A stretch of 64,000 nt of DNA from Pseudomonas sp. GM79 (GTDB lineage: Bacteria > Pseudomonadota > Gammaproteobacteria > Pseudomonadales > Pseudomonadaceae). A program made the position numbers and the translations under genes. Below are positions 1-9,485 of the stretch, one piece after another; the first letter of the stretch is position 1, and the number at the start of each line of letters is the position of its first letter. A model generated the notes under the pieces. That model was not told where the DNA came from, searched no databases, and worked only from the letters and a program-made list of their open reading frames with translations. The stretch lies in contig NZ_AKJE01000025.1 of the NCBI RefSeq assembly GCF_000282495.1, forward strand, positions 62,001-126,000. The letters run 5' to 3'.

Positions 1-528
1 TTCCCAGAGTTTGTAGAGCACTTGCAGGTACTCGTCGGCCTGGTCGTAGCGGCGGTCGTGTTCCACCTGTTCGCTCAGGCCCATGGCCTTGGCGGCGCTG
101 TCGAGGTAGCCGGTGACGATGTTCCAGCCGACCCGCCCACGGCTCAAATGATCAAGCGTCGACAGGCGTCGGGCGAACAGATACGGCGGTTCGTAGGTCA
201 GGTTGGCGGTCAGGCCGAAGCCGAGGTTTTTGGTGACGGCGGCCATGGCCGAGACCAGCAGCAGCGGGTCGTTGACCGGCAACTGGATCGACTCTTTGAG
301 TGGCACATCCACCGAGTTTTGATAGACGTCGTACACGCCGACGATGTCGGCGATGAACAAACCGTCGAACAGTCCGCGTTCCAGCAACTGAGCCAGTTCG
401 GTCCAGTACTCGATGGTTTTGTATTGGGTGGAATTGTCCCGTGGATGCGTCCACAGGCCATGGTTGATGTGCCCGATGCAGTTCATGTTGAACGCGTTGA
501 GCAGGATTTTCTTTTTGGCATCAGCCAT
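1..528 (-). CDS. NtaA/SnaA/DszA-family flavin-dependent monooxygenase, C-terminus outside window
   Basis: The first 176 codons of a bacterial luciferase-like (LLM class) monooxygenase; the rest lies left of base 1. Reading in from the ATG at 528, the protein begins MADAKKKILLNAFN and carries the family hallmark SRGRVGWNIVTGY near residue 145, plus FDGLFIADIVGVYD in the TIM-barrel N-terminus. Family members use FMNH2 supplied by a partner reductase to oxidise sulfur or nitrogen compounds (dibenzothiophene sulfone, nitrilotriacetate, pristinamycin). The start codon overlaps the stop of the upstream SfnB-like gene (TGATG), so the genes are probably translationally coupled. With two SfnB homologues in the operon, a role in releasing sulfur from organosulfur compounds is a reasonable inference; the exact substrate cannot be read. 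Confidence 0.88.
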   Translation of the reverse strand, partial: MADAKKKILLNAFNMNCIGHINHGLWTHPRDNSTQYKTIEYWTELAQLLERGLFDGLFIADIVGVYDVYQNSVDVPLKESIQLPVNDPLLLVSAMAAVTKNLGFGLTANLTYEPPYLFARRLSTLDHLSRGRVGWNIVTGYLDSAAKAMGLSEQVEHDRRYDQADEYLQVLYKLWE

Positions 529-1721
529 CAAATGGTCCCTCGCAATGGAGGGTTTTCATCGTTGAGGTAGTAATTGCCGATGGCGTGATATTTCCAGCGC
601 ACCGGGTCGTGCAGGGTATGCACCCGGGCATTGCGCCAGTGGCGATCCAGGCCGTGTTCGGCCAGGGTCGCCTGGCTGCCGGCCAGTTCGAACAGTGTGC
701 TGCCGGCGGCGAGGGAGATTTCGGTGCTGATGGCGCGGGCTTCGGCGACGGCAATCGACGCGGCGGCGACGGTCTCGGCATTGGTGTCGGCCTGGGCCTG
801 GTCGAGGAATTCGCCGGAGCGTTCCAGCAGGGCTTCGGTGGCGTGCAGACGAATACTCAAGTGGCCGAAGCTCTTGATGGTCAGCGGGTCTTCAGTGGCT
901 TTTTCATGAGTGGCGTCGATCCACGGCCGGGTCTTGGTGCGCACAAAATGCAGTGCATCTTCATACGCTGCGCGGGCGATGCCAGTGTCGATGGCGGCAT
1001 GGAGAATCTGCGCCAACGGGCCGACGGTGGTCGGGCGTTCGAAAGCGCTTTGAAACGGGATCACGTCCTCGGCGGCGACGTAGACGTGCTCGAACACCAC
1101 TGAGCCGCTGCCGGTGGTGCGCTGGCCGAAGCCACTCCAGTCGTCGATCACCGTCAGGCCTTTGCTATTGCGCGGGACGAAGGCCAGTTGCTGCACGCCG
1201 TTTTCATCCACCACTGACGTGGGGATGCGCTGGGCGTAAATCGCGCCGGTGGCGTAGAACTTGCGGCCGTTGATGCGGTAGCCGTTGCCATCGCGAGTCA
1301 GGCTGGTGACGCGATCATGGGCGGTTTTGGTGCCCAGTTCCGCGAGTGCATTGCCGAAGCGCTGGCCGGCCAACACTTCGGCGTACAGGCGTTTTTTCTG
1401 CTCATCGGTGCCGTTCACGCGCAGCACTTCAAGGGCATAGAAATGGTTCTGCGGGATTTGTCCGAGGGAGCCGTCGGCCTGGGCGATCAACGCGATGACC
1501 TTGGCCAGGGTGACGTTGGAAACCCCAGCGCCGCCGTATTCTTTTGGCACGCTGATGCCCCAAAGACCCGAACGGGAAAATACTTCCAGTTCCGGGTACG
1601 GCAAACGACGCTCGCGGTCGCGCAGGGCGCTGTCGCGTTTGAAATCGTCGGCCAGGTCACTGGCGACGATCAGGGCTTGTTCATCGCTGGTGATGACCGC
1701 GACGTGGTGAGAATGAGTCAT
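528..1721 (-). CDS. SfnB-like acyl-CoA dehydrogenase-family sulfur acquisition oxidoreductase (copy 1)
   Basis: A 397-residue flavoprotein of the acyl-CoA dehydrogenase fold, closest in style to SfnB/DszC proteins, which act on organosulfur compounds rather than acyl-CoAs. Visible family features are WGISVPKEYGGAGVS in the N-terminal helical domain, FYATGAIYAQ and WSGFGQRTTGSGSV in the beta domain, and a C-terminal HWRNARVHTLHDPVRWKYH block. The ATG at 1721 is chosen over an upstream TTG at 1745 because a GGAG Shine-Dalgarno lies 6 bases before it. It is the middle gene of a reverse-strand operon, 38 bases after its paralogue and overlapping the monooxygenase start by one base. DszC-like family knowledge suggests FMNH2-dependent monooxygenation; the substrate is unknown. 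Confidence 0.88.
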   Translation of the reverse strand: MTHSHHVAVITSDEQALIVASDLADDFKRDSALRDRERRLPYPELEVFSRSGLWGISVPKEYGGAGVSNVTLAKVIALIAQADGSLGQIPQNHFYALEVLRVNGTDEQKKRLYAEVLAGQRFGNALAELGTKTAHDRVTSLTRDGNGYRINGRKFYATGAIYAQRIPTSVVDENGVQQLAFVPRNSKGLTVIDDWSGFGQRTTGSGSVVFEHVYVAAEDVIPFQSAFERPTTVGPLAQILHAAIDTGIARAAYEDALHFVRTKTRPWIDATHEKATEDPLTIKSFGHLSIRLHATEALLERSGEFLDQAQADTNAETVAAASIAVAEARAISTEISLAAGSTLFELAGSQATLAEHGLDRHWRNARVHTLHDPVRWKYHAIGNYYLNDENPPLRGTI

Positions 1722-1759
1722 GTGTTTCTCCAGGGATCTGGTCAAAAAGGTTCTGGTGG

Positions 1760-3001
1760 TCAGATCCAGGAATGCCGCGCAGGCAAGGTTCCATTGAGGT
1801 GGTAAGCGCCAACCGCGTGATACTTCCAGCGCACCGGGTCGTGCAGCGTGTGCACTCGGGCATTGCGCCAGTGGCGGTCGAGGTTGAATTCGGCGAGGGT
1901 GGCGCGGCTGCCGGCCAGTTCGAAGAGCTTTTCGCTGGCCAGCAGCGAGATCTCGGTGGTCAGCACTTTGGCTTCAGCCACGGCAATCGAGGCGCGCGCA
2001 GCGGACTCGGCGGTGAGCGGCGCGGCGTTGACCTGATCGAGTATTTGCCCGGCCTTGCGCAACAACGCTTCGGCGGCGTGCAGTTCGATTTTGAGCTTGC
2101 CGATGTCGGCGATCACATAGAGGTCGTCGCTGGCCCGGTCGACCTTGGCGTCGATCCAGGGGCGTGCGCGTTTTTGCACGAATTCGATGGCGTCATCGAT
2201 GGCGCCCCGGGCAATGCCGGCGTCGATGGCTGCTTGAATCAACTGCGACACGGCGCCTTGAGTATTCGGGCTGTCGTTGATCTTCCAGTTATCCACCACC
2301 AGCTCGGCGTCGACCCGCACGTTGTTGAGCAAAATGGTGCCGCTGGCAGTGGTGCGCTGGCCGAAACCCGACCAGTCATCAACGATGCGCAGGCCTGGGG
2401 TGCCGCGACGTACGAAGGCCAGCACTTGCTTGCCGTCGTCGTTCAGCGCCTTGACGGCCACCCAGTGGGCGAACAACGCGCCGGTGGAATAGAACTTCTG
2501 CCCGTTGATGACGAAGCCATCGCCATCGGCGGTGATCCGAGCCTTGAGCTCCAGGGTATTTTTGGTCCCGCGCTCCGGTCCCGCGTTACCGATCCGCCAG
2601 CCTTCGAGCACACTTTTGAACAGCTGTTTTTTCTGTGATTCGGTGGCACTGCCGAGTATCAGGTTGAGAATCCCTAACTGGTTCTGCGGGATCTGCCCCA
2701 ACGCCGGATCGGCCGCGGAAATGATCGCGAACACCGAGGCCAGGGTGACGAATGAAACCTGCGGGCCGCCGTATTCTCGCGGGATGGAAATACTGCCCAG
2801 ACCGCTGCGGGTGAACTGTTCGATTTCCGACCACGGCAACTTGCGTTGCTGGTCACGTTTGGCTGCTTGCAAGCGGGCGACTTGCGCCAGCTCGTGGGCC
2901 GCCTTGATGGCTTGTGCGTCGTTGCGCAAGACCTGCGCGGGCAACAACAATGGGGCGATGTCCAGATCACTCTGGACGATTGCGTCTGCCAAACTGGACA
3001 T
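1760..3001 (-). CDS. SfnB-like acyl-CoA dehydrogenase-family sulfur acquisition oxidoreductase (copy 2)
   Basis: A 413-residue paralogue of the next gene in the operon. It shares the IPREYGGPQVS motif, WSGFGQRTTASGT, and an almost identical C-terminal block (HWRNARVHTLHDPVRWKYHA). The ATG at 3001 is preceded by AAGGAG at good spacing. This is the promoter-proximal gene of the sulfur operon that continues into copy 1 and the LLM monooxygenase. Two adjacent homologues that diverge in the N-terminal half suggest an old tandem duplication with different substrates or a heteromeric enzyme. Expression is probably tied to sulfate limitation, as for known sfn genes, but no clear operator was identified. 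Confidence 0.88.
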   Translation of the reverse strand: MSSLADAIVQSDLDIAPLLLPAQVLRNDAQAIKAAHELAQVARLQAAKRDQQRKLPWSEIEQFTRSGLGSISIPREYGGPQVSFVTLASVFAIISAADPALGQIPQNQLGILNLILGSATESQKKQLFKSVLEGWRIGNAGPERGTKNTLELKARITADGDGFVINGQKFYSTGALFAHWVAVKALNDDGKQVLAFVRRGTPGLRIVDDWSGFGQRTTASGTILLNNVRVDAELVVDNWKINDSPNTQGAVSQLIQAAIDAGIARGAIDDAIEFVQKRARPWIDAKVDRASDDLYVIADIGKLKIELHAAEALLRKAGQILDQVNAAPLTAESAARASIAVAEAKVLTTEISLLASEKLFELAGSRATLAEFNLDRHWRNARVHTLHDPVRWKYHAVGAYHLNGTLPARHSWI

Positions 3002-3315
3002 CAGTGCCGCTCCTTGGCTGCACGCAATGCCCTGGCGATTTGCACTGGGGTGATTGTGTTCCGGACCATACCTACCTCACATCTCATGAAAGCGCCGCAT
3101 GGGTGCGGCGAACGAAAAACACGAATGTCCGGTGGTCCGGTGTATATACCCTAAACGTGTATAAATAATTAATGAACTAACTTTTAGGAATATGTATAGA
3201 AGGTCATCGTCCTTAAAACCGCCAAGATCGCAGCCTTCGGCAGCTCCTACAGGGTGTACGCCAATCCATGTAGGAGCTGCCGAAGGCTGCGATCTTTAGA
3301 TGTTGCACAGGGGAC
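3002..3315. other. Intergenic region: sulfur-operon leader plus REPIN
   Basis: About 314 bases without a gene. It holds the upstream region of the reverse-strand SfnB operon, including a perfect 7-bp-arm hairpin at 3093-3110 (CGCCGCA/TGCGGCG, loop TGGG), an AT-rich stretch around 3140-3200 where a promoter could lie, and a REPIN at 3224-3296. I looked for a sigma-54 -24/-12 element and did not find a convincing one. Confidence 0.6.
3224..3296. repeat. REPIN-type palindrome, TAGGAGCTGCCGAAGGCTGC family
   Basis: Two REP units in inverted orientation form perfect 28-bp arms (TGTAGGAGCTGCCGAAGGCT core) around a short loop. The same unit recurs at 7003, 34530 (variant) and 42825. It lies downstream of the reverse-strand gene ending at 3316. 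Confidence 0.9.
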
Positions 3316-4080
3316 TCACCGCTTTTGAGGCTCCGCGGCCATGAGCGCTTCTTTCGGCGGCACTTTCAGGTAGGGATTGGCACAGCCGATCTTCAGTGTG
3401 CGTGCCGGTGCCCACCGCGAGTTGTTACCCACGCGGTCGAGGATGCAGTAGGTCACTTCCAGTCGAAGGTCTTCGCCGGCTTCGACAATGATCGCCGGGG
3501 GTACCCACACCTGAATCGGCTGACCCACATCGCAAGCCTTGAGCTTGGGCAGGTCCATGCGCACGTCGCCCCAGCGCAGGGTGATCTCGTCCTCGGCGGC
3601 CATGTTCAGGTACGGTTCGATGGTTAACGGGACACCGCGTTTGACCTGGTTCGGATTGACCCCCTGACGGCGAATGGTCTCGGGGATAAACACCGGCGCC
3701 AGGCTCTGGTTTTCCTCATCGCAAAGGGGCGAGGGCAGGCCGCCCGGGCAATCGAGTTTGATCTGGAAGCGCGCCGCCGGTGATACCGCTGGCCCTTGCC
3801 CCACCTGCATGACCTTGTAATGGACGCGGGCAGAACCATTGGCTATGAAGCTTTCCGGCACCCGCAGACTCACGGCTGTGCTGCCATGATCGGCACTCAA
3901 GACACAGGAGGCCACGTAGCAGTTGTCCCAAAACAGCTCGATCAGATCGCCTTCATCCATGCCGGGGTAGGGTGGCACGTCGATCATAAGGTGCGCGGCC
4001 GAGGTGATGTTGATACCGGCCTTGTGGCTTTGCGCCAGGGTCGGGGCTGCAAGTTCAGGTTTGTTGGAAGTGCTGGTCAT
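3316..4080 (-). CDS. Hypothetical protein, probable Ig-like/beta-sandwich repeats
   Basis: A 254-residue protein with no signal peptide or membrane segment. The ATG at 4080 (MTSTSNKPEL) is preferred over an upstream ATG at 4116 because AAGGAG sits 8 bases before it. Two halves of beta-rich sequence seem to repeat: each has a proline-rich opening, a GDxIxLxW-type strand (EGDLIELFWDN; EDEITLRWGDV) and a vowel-like valine pattern (VSLRVPESFI; IQVWVPPAII). This resembles tandem Ig-like modules found in many fluorescent Pseudomonas proteins of unknown role. It is isolated, with a REPIN behind it and about 500 gene-free bases in front. No function is assigned. Confidence 0.75.
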   Translation of the reverse strand: MTSTSNKPELAAPTLAQSHKAGINITSAAHLMIDVPPYPGMDEGDLIELFWDNCYVASCVLSADHGSTAVSLRVPESFIANGSARVHYKVMQVGQGPAVSPAARFQIKLDCPGGLPSPLCDEENQSLAPVFIPETIRRQGVNPNQVKRGVPLTIEPYLNMAAEDEITLRWGDVRMDLPKLKACDVGQPIQVWVPPAIIVEAGEDLRLEVTYCILDRVGNNSRWAPARTLKIGCANPYLKVPPKEALMAAEPQKR

Positions 4081-4584
4081 GGGTTTCTCTCCTTGAGGCT
4101 TTGCCGCGAAGTCCATTTCTGAAAGATCGAAAGGCGTGAATTACCAAGCAACAAAACGATTCGCTATTGGCGCGATTAAATAATAATGAGTGTGATGGCT
4201 GTTGCCTGTTGGGAACTAGATAAGAGTGCGCTTGAATAGGTGTCAATAGCGTGGGTTGGTTAAAGGTTAGTTCTTGCGTGATTCAGAAAGCTCCTACGCA
4301 GTATGGTTAATAAACCGCATCACTCTGTCGAATAAAGTGTGGTATTTGGTGGGTTTTAGGCCTCTGAGGCAGCAACCCTCTGAGCGTGGGTAGCAGGGTA
4401 TTTTATAAATTTCAGGCGATATGAATCTGTTGCAGGACATATATATGTACCGCATGGGATGCCGGGAAGTTATTTAGGGTGGGGGCGAATTGTGTGAGTC
4501 GTTGGAGGATGCTATTGGCTTTTATAAAGCGGAGTTAATGTCACTTCCATCCATGGAAGTTGACAATTTTTGAGTGGGGCAGCA
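4081..4584. other. Gene-free AT-richer intergenic stretch
   Basis: About 500 bases between the hypothetical gene at 3316-4080 and the cystine transporter. Base composition is visibly richer in A/T than the neighbours. It should contain the promoter of the hypothetical gene (reverse strand) and the 3' region of the tcy operon. I see no convincing ORF, RNA gene or strong terminator. Confidence 0.5.
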
Positions 4585-5334
4585 CTAAGCGTTATTAAGA
4601 AACTTGCTGAGAAACTGCTTCGTCCGTTCCTCTTTCGGGTTCGCAAACAGTGCCTTGGCTTCGCCTTGTTCGACGATTACACCCTTGTCGAAAAACACTA
4701 CACGGTTGGCCACGTCCCGGGCAAAGCCCATTTCGTGGGTAACGATCACCATGGTGCGTTTCTCCTCGGCCAGGCCGCGGATGGTCGCCAACACTTCACC
4801 CACCAGTTCCGGGTCCAGCGCCGAGGTCGGTTCATCGAACAGGATCACTTCCGGTTCCATCGCCAGCGCCCGGGCAATCGCCACACGCTGTTGCTGACCG
4901 CCGGAGAGGCGTCGCGGGTAAGCGTCTTCCTTGCCCGCCAGGCCGACCTTGGCCAACAGCTTTTTACCCAGGGCAACGGCTTCGGCGCGCGGGATTTTTT
5001 TCACCACCAACGGGCCTTCGATCACGTTTTCCAGGGCCGTGCGATGGGGGAACAGGTTGAAGTTCTGGAACACAAAGCCCACGTGCTGGCGCAAGCGCCG
5101 TACCAGGCTCTGCTGCTGGTTCAGGGGGCGGCTGCCATCGATCTCGATGTCGCCGACCTTGATCCGGCCGCTGCTGGGCTCCTCGAGAAAATTCAGGCAA
5201 CGCAGGAAGGTCGTCTTGCCCGAGCCGCTGGGGCCGATGATCGCCACCACCTCGCCTTCCTTCACCTGCAGATCGATGCCGTTGAGCACCACCTGACCCT
5301 TGAACTGCTTTGTCAGTTTTTCCACGACAATCAT
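4585..5334 (-). CDS. tcyN: L-cystine ABC transporter ATP-binding protein
   Basis: A 249-residue ATPase of the polar amino acid uptake (PAAT) family. Walker A is GPSGSGKT at residues 34-41, the signature is LSGGQQQR, Walker B is [12 protein letters not shown], and the switch His is in VIVTHEMGF. It powers import of cystine through the TcyL permease with TcyJ as periplasmic receptor. The gene is last of three, 4 bases after tcyL. The cystine assignment rests on the neighbouring D-cysteine desulfhydrase and serine acetyltransferase as well as on similarity of the whole set to TcyJLN (FliY-YecSC); the ATPase alone would not tell. Confidence 0.9.
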   Translation of the reverse strand: MIVVEKLTKQFKGQVVLNGIDLQVKEGEVVAIIGPSGSGKTTFLRCLNFLEEPSSGRIKVGDIEIDGSRPLNQQQSLVRRLRQHVGFVFQNFNLFPHRTALENVIEGPLVVKKIPRAEAVALGKKLLAKVGLAGKEDAYPRRLSGGQQQRVAIARALAMEPEVILFDEPTSALDPELVGEVLATIRGLAEEKRTMVIVTHEMGFARDVANRVVFFDKGVIVEQGEAKALFANPKEERTKQFLSKFLNNA

Positions 5335-5338
5335 TGGG

Positions 5339-6004
5339 TCAGGACTCCTGGTCGTGCCGATTGACCCGCGCTTCCAACTGGTTCTGCAGGTGCGACAGTA
5401 CAGTCGCCAGAACCCAGTAGATCAGCGCAGCGGCAAGATACATGGTGAAAATTTCGAAGGTGCGAGCGGTAATCAGCTGTGCCTGACGGAACAGCTCCGG
5501 CACCTGAATGGTAGCTGCCAGCGCCGTGTCCTTGACCAGCGAGATAAAGCTGTTGCCCAAAGGTGGCAAGGCCGTGCGCGCCGCTTGCGGCAGAATGGCC
5601 CGGCGCAGGGTTTGCGCGCGGGTCATGCCGATACTGGCGGCGGCTTCCCACTGGCCGCGCTCGATGGAGCTGATGGCTGCACGCAGGATTTCGCAGGCGT
5701 AGGCAGCCATGTTCAGCGAGAAGCCGATCAGGGCAGCCGGCAGCGGATCAAGTTCGATGCCCAATTGCGGCAAGCCGTAATAGATCACGAACAGTTGCAC
5801 CAGCAACGGTGTGCCGCGAAAGAACGACACGTAGATGCGGGCGATCCAGCTCACCAGTTTGAAGCGCGACAGCCGCATCAACGCCAGGCCGAAGCCCATC
5901 AGCAGGCCGAAGAACATTCCGCCCAGGCTCAGGATGACCGTGTAGTACGCGCCCTTGAGCAGAAAGGGCGCGGAGTCCAGCGCAAGTTGGAAAGCTTCTC
6001 CCAT
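5339..6004 (-). CDS. tcyL: L-cystine ABC transporter permease
   Basis: A 221-residue inner-membrane permease of the PAAT type. Several hydrophobic spans are visible, along with the EAA loop [25 protein letters not shown] that contacts the ATPase and the [12 protein letters not shown] motif. Its start codon overlaps the stop of tcyJ by one base (TAATG), and tcyN follows after 4 bases, so this is a tight operon. It probably forms a homodimeric channel for cystine, as in the YecSC system. Confidence 0.9.
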   Translation of the reverse strand: MGEAFQLALDSAPFLLKGAYYTVILSLGGMFFGLLMGFGLALMRLSRFKLVSWIARIYVSFFRGTPLLVQLFVIYYGLPQLGIELDPLPAALIGFSLNMAAYACEILRAAISSIERGQWEAAASIGMTRAQTLRRAILPQAARTALPPLGNSFISLVKDTALAATIQVPELFRQAQLITARTFEIFTMYLAAALIYWVLATVLSHLQNQLEARVNRHDQES

Positions 6005-6798
6005 TATTGAGTGACGTCAGCGCTGAAGTATTTTTCCGACAGCTTTTTCAGCGTACCGTCGGCACGCAGCTTGTCGATGGCTTTGTTCACCGCGGCCAGC
6101 AGCTCAGGCTCGCCTTTGCGCAGGGCAATACCGGCTTCCTGGCGGGAGAACGCTTCGCCGGCGGCGGCAGTGTCCTTGGCCTTCCTGGCATACTCCAGCG
6201 CGGCCAGGCGGTCGATCAGAATGGCGTCGATGCGGCCGACGCGCAGATCCTGGAACTTGCTCGGATCATCTTCGTAGGTGCGGACGTCAGCCTTAGGCAC
6301 ATTCTCTTTCACCCACTGCTCGTAGTTGGTGCCCAGGCCTACGCCGACTTTTTTGCCGGCCAGATCGGCGGCGGTCTTGATGGTGTCTTTGTTTTTGGTC
6401 AGGGTCAGCGCCTGAATCCCGGAAACGGTGTAAGGCGTGGAGAAGTCGTACTTCTTCTTGCGCTCTTCGGTGATGGTCACCTGGTTGATCACCGCGTCCA
6501 GACGCTTGGATTCCAGGGCGGCGAGGATGCCTTCCCATTTGGTCGGCTGCAGTTTGACCTTCACGCCCAGCTCTTTGGCCAAGGCTTCGGAGAACTCGAC
6601 TTCGAAGCCGCTCAGTTTGCCGGCCTCGTCGACGAAGCTGAACGGTGGATAAGTGCCTTCCAGACCGACGTTGATCACGCCTGCGTCCTTGATTTTTTGC
6701 AGTTGCTCACCGGCCACTGCCTGCCCGAGCAGGCCGGCGCTCAGCGCCAGGCCCAGCGAACCCACCAGCAGATTTCGACGTAATGCGGAAAAATTCAT
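6004..6798 (-). CDS. tcyJ: L-cystine-binding periplasmic protein
   Basis: A 264-residue solute-binding protein with a typical signal peptide (MNFSALRRNLLVGSLGLALS, then cleavage near AVAGE). It carries the family 3 SBP signatures GLEGTYPPFSFVDEAG and GFEVEFSEALAKELG, and the TEERKKKYDFSTPY substrate-site block. It is the promoter-proximal gene of tcyJLN. Binding proteins of this clade bind cystine and sometimes other sulfur amino acids. The dcyD gene follows the same direction upstream, separated by about 320 bases with a REPIN, so it is probably a separate transcript. Confidence 0.88.
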   Translation of the reverse strand: MNFSALRRNLLVGSLGLALSAGLLGQAVAGEQLQKIKDAGVINVGLEGTYPPFSFVDEAGKLSGFEVEFSEALAKELGVKVKLQPTKWEGILAALESKRLDAVINQVTITEERKKKYDFSTPYTVSGIQALTLTKNKDTIKTAADLAGKKVGVGLGTNYEQWVKENVPKADVRTYEDDPSKFQDLRVGRIDAILIDRLAALEYARKAKDTAAAGEAFSRQEAGIALRKGEPELLAAVNKAIDKLRADGTLKKLSEKYFSADVTQ

Positions 6799-7115
6799 GA
6801 CAAGCCCCTGTGTTTTCTTATGGAAGACGCTTAAGGAAAGTTGGCAAATTCGGGATTTGAACGACTGCGATATCCTGCCCTAAAGCAGCTTATGCGTCTT
6901 GCTGCAAATTCGCCTGCGGCGTGACTATATGATGTTGCCTTTAGATAGGAAAATACTAAATATTAAATTTGTTATTCTTTTTGGAGATATAAGATATCTT
7001 CGAAAAGATCGCAGCCTGCGGCAGCTCCTACATGGATCATGCACGCCGCAAATTCCGGGTTAACCCCTATCCATGTAGGAGCTGCCGAAGGCTGCGATCT
7101 TTTGATCTTCGATCC
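6799..7115. other. tcyJ upstream region with REPIN
   Basis: Gene-free region holding the presumed tcyJLN promoter (reverse strand). It includes an AT-rich segment at about 6925-7000 and a REPIN at 7003-7103 immediately downstream of dcyD. No CysB site can be called by eye with confidence. Confidence 0.5.
7003..7103. repeat. REPIN-type palindrome, TAGGAGCTGCCGAAGGCTGC family
   Basis: Inverted REP units with arms of about 34 bp (one mismatch: CCTGCGG against CCTTCGG) around a 33-base loop. It lies 12 bases beyond the dcyD stop codon and could act as a 3' transcript end. Confidence 0.88.
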
Positions 7116-8108
7116 TTACAAAAAACTTGTATAGGCGAACAACGCCGGCGCCCCGCCGGTGTGCAGGAAGATGATCGGGCCGTCATTGAAGCGCTGGCGC
7201 CCAATGCCGTCGAGCAATCCGGCCATGGCCTTGCCGGTGTACACCGGATCCAGCAACAACCCTTCCTGACTCGCCAGCAGCTTCAGCGCCGACAGTGTCC
7301 CGGCATTCGGCTCGCCATAACGCGGGCCGAAATATTCGTCCCACAAATCGATTTTGAAATTCGCCGGCAGGCCCACACCCAGCAACTCGGCCGTGCGCTC
7401 GGCGAGGCCTTGGACTTTCGGTCGTTGATCTTCATCGCTACGGGAAACGGTCACGCCGATCACTGGCAAATCCGGCAGTGCTTCGCTCAAGGCCAGCGCC
7501 AGGCCGCTGTGGGTGCCGGCACTGCCGGACGCCAGCACCACCGCGGCGAATTGCAGCCCGGTGTCCTTGATCTGTTCGGCCAGCTCCAGGCCGGCACGGA
7601 CATAACCCAAAGCGCCCAATGCATTCGAGCCACCAATCGGCACCAGATACGGCTTCTTGCCGTTACTGCGCAGACGCGCGGCCAGCGCTTCCAATTGCTC
7701 GTCGGCGTTGTCGAGGTTTTCCACCAGCTCGACCTTGGCATCGAACAGGTCCAGCAACAGCCGATTGCCGTTGCCGATATAGTTGCTGTCGTCAGTGCCC
7801 AGCGGATTTTCCAGCAGGGCCACGCAGCCCAGGCCAAGCTTGGCCGCAATGGCAGCGGTCTGGCGCACGTGGTTGGACTGGATCGCGCCTGCAGTGATCA
7901 ACGTATCAGCGCCTTGGGCCAGGGCATCGGCGGCCAGGTATTCGAGTTTGCGCAGCTTGTTGCCGCCCAGTGCCAATGGCGTCAGGTCATCGCGTTTGAC
8001 GTACACATCGCGGCCTAGCCAGGTCGACAGGCGTTCGAGTTTTTCCAGGGGGGTAGGATGACCGAGCAGGTCGAGGCGGTTAAAGCGGGCAAGCTGTTGT
8101 TTGATCAT
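7116..8108 (-). CDS. dcyD: D-cysteine desulfhydrase
   Basis: A 330-residue PLP enzyme of the ACC deaminase/D-cysteine desulfhydrase family, which converts D-cysteine to pyruvate, H2S and ammonia. The PLP lysine is K51 in [12 protein letters not shown], followed by [12 protein letters not shown] and the [11 protein letters not shown] phosphate-binding loop. The ATG at 8108 ([13 protein letters not shown]) is used; the frame stays open upstream to 8435 but that stretch crosses the start of the divergent epsC gene and is not family-like. DcyD genes usually sit beside the cystine importer, as here. ACC deaminase cannot be excluded by eye, but the tcy context argues for D-cysteine. Confidence 0.9.
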   Translation of the reverse strand: MIKQQLARFNRLDLLGHPTPLEKLERLSTWLGRDVYVKRDDLTPLALGGNKLRKLEYLAADALAQGADTLITAGAIQSNHVRQTAAIAAKLGLGCVALLENPLGTDDSNYIGNGNRLLLDLFDAKVELVENLDNADEQLEALAARLRSNGKKPYLVPIGGSNALGALGYVRAGLELAEQIKDTGLQFAAVVLASGSAGTHSGLALALSEALPDLPVIGVTVSRSDEDQRPKVQGLAERTAELLGVGLPANFKIDLWDEYFGPRYGEPNAGTLSALKLLASQEGLLLDPVYTGKAMAGLLDGIGRQRFNDGPIIFLHTGGAPALFAYTSFL

Positions 8109-8298
8109 GGGTCCGTACTGGCGGAGGAAGATGTCAGGACTATAGGCACGGGTATTTAGTCGGGCAACTGCCAATCGCTTATAGCCAAAAGTGTTGATCT
8201 CAGCACTATTGGTTCTTAATTCGGCTGCAAGCCGTTGCCGTAAAGTAATCGCGGTTAACGCGGCCAGACAGTCCGGCCGCCCGTGAGGAGTTTTTACC

Positions 8299-9225
8299 GT
8301 GAGCGAGCGTTCCAGCCATTGGCAATTGCAGACCATCGTCAGCCAACTGCGTACGGCGCGCGAGCAGTGGCGCGCACAAAACGGCCGTGCCAGCGGCGAG
8401 CAGGGCGGTCGCGAGTTGCCGTCCCGAGCGGCCATGGCGGATATTCTCGAAGCCTTGTGCGGTGCGCTGTTCCCGATGCGTCTGGGCCCGGTGGATTTGC
8501 GCGAGGAGAGTGAAGACTTCTACGTCGGCCACACACTCGACGTGGCGCTGAACGCGTTGCTGGCTCAGGCGCGGCTCGAACTGCGTTACGCCGCGCGCCA
8601 CAGTGCCCAGGCCGACACTGAAGTCGAGGCCAAAACCATCCAGATCATTCAGGATTTCGCACTGGCTTTGCCGGGGCTGCGCAGTCTGCTGGACACCGAC
8701 GTACTGGCGGCCTATCACGGCGACCCGGCGGCTCGCAGTGTCGATGAAGTGTTGCTCTGCTATCCGGGAATTCTGGCGGTGATTCACCATCGTCTGGCCC
8801 ATCATTTGTATCGCGCCGGCTTGCCGCTGCTGGCGCGGATCAGCGCGGAAATCGCCCACTCGGCCACCGGCATCGACATCCATCCGGGGGCGCAGATCGG
8901 TCGCAGTTTCTTTATCGATCACGGGACGGGTGTGGTGATCGGCGAGACCGCGATCATTGGCGAGCGCGTGCGGATTTACCAGGCGGTGACCCTGGGCGCC
9001 AAGCGCTTCCCGGCGGACGAAGACGGCCAGTTGCAGAAGGGGCATCCGCGGCATCCGATCGTCGAGGACGATGTGGTGATCTATGCCGGGGCGACGATTC
9101 TGGGGCGGATCACTATCGGCAAAGGCTCGACCATTGGCGGCAATGTCTGGCTGACCCGCAGTGTGCCGGCGGGGTGCAACCTCAGCCAGGCGAATTTGCA
9201 GCATGATGATGGGACGCAGAAGTAA
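8299..9225 (+). CDS. epsC: Serine O-acetyltransferase, EpsC type
   Basis: A 308-residue CysE-like enzyme that makes O-acetylserine from serine and acetyl-CoA, the carbon acceptor for cysteine synthesis. The C-terminal left-handed beta-helix shows hexapeptide repeats ([39 protein letters not shown]), with catalytic His residues in IDIHP and FIDHGTG. The N-terminal helical domain is longer than in short CysE proteins, typical of the EpsC/SAT group. Translation starts at GTG 8299 after GAGGAG. It is divergent from dcyD with 190 bases between, so the two cysteine genes probably share a control region. Confidence 0.92.
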   Translation: MSERSSHWQLQTIVSQLRTAREQWRAQNGRASGEQGGRELPSRAAMADILEALCGALFPMRLGPVDLREESEDFYVGHTLDVALNALLAQARLELRYAARHSAQADTEVEAKTIQIIQDFALALPGLRSLLDTDVLAAYHGDPAARSVDEVLLCYPGILAVIHHRLAHHLYRAGLPLLARISAEIAHSATGIDIHPGAQIGRSFFIDHGTGVVIGETAIIGERVRIYQAVTLGAKRFPADEDGQLQKGHPRHPIVEDDVVIYAGATILGRITIGKGSTIGGNVWLTRSVPAGCNLSQANLQHDDGTQK

Positions 9226-9259
9226 GCCTGTGAAAATGTTCGCTGTCTGATCGGCCGCC

Positions 9260-9342
9260 TTCGCGAGCAAGCCCGCTCCCACATTAGATCGTGTACCTGT
9301 CCCGCGCCTCGGCCTAATGTGGGAGCGGGCTTGCTCGCGAAT
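9260..9342. repeat. REPIN-type palindrome, GTGGGAGCGGGCTTGCTCGCGA family
   Basis: Two inverted copies of the GGGAGCGGGCTTGCTCGCGA unit, extended by ATTAG/CTAAT next to the loop. It lies 35 bases after the epsC stop. Further family members are at 11922, 15827, 21846, 23453, 26350, 32266 (variant) and 45653. Confidence 0.9.
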
Positions 9343-9485
9343 GGTTTCAAGCCGAACCAGGATAATGGCATTTAGCTAATTTCCCGCTGAACGAATCCCC
9401 CCAAACCCGCGTCATACCCATCCTTGAGCTAGCGTACGAAAAGTACCGCCGAGCCCTGCGATTAGTCCTTAGCCCCCTATCCATG

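Noticed and set aside
3002..3223. Sigma-54 promoter for the SfnB operon
   Set aside because: Expected from sfn biology, but no sequence with GG-N10-GC in the right orientation and context was convincing.
8109..8435. N-terminal extension of dcyD
   Set aside because: The open frame runs across the epsC start with no family similarity; [10 protein letters not shown] at 8108 matches family N-termini.
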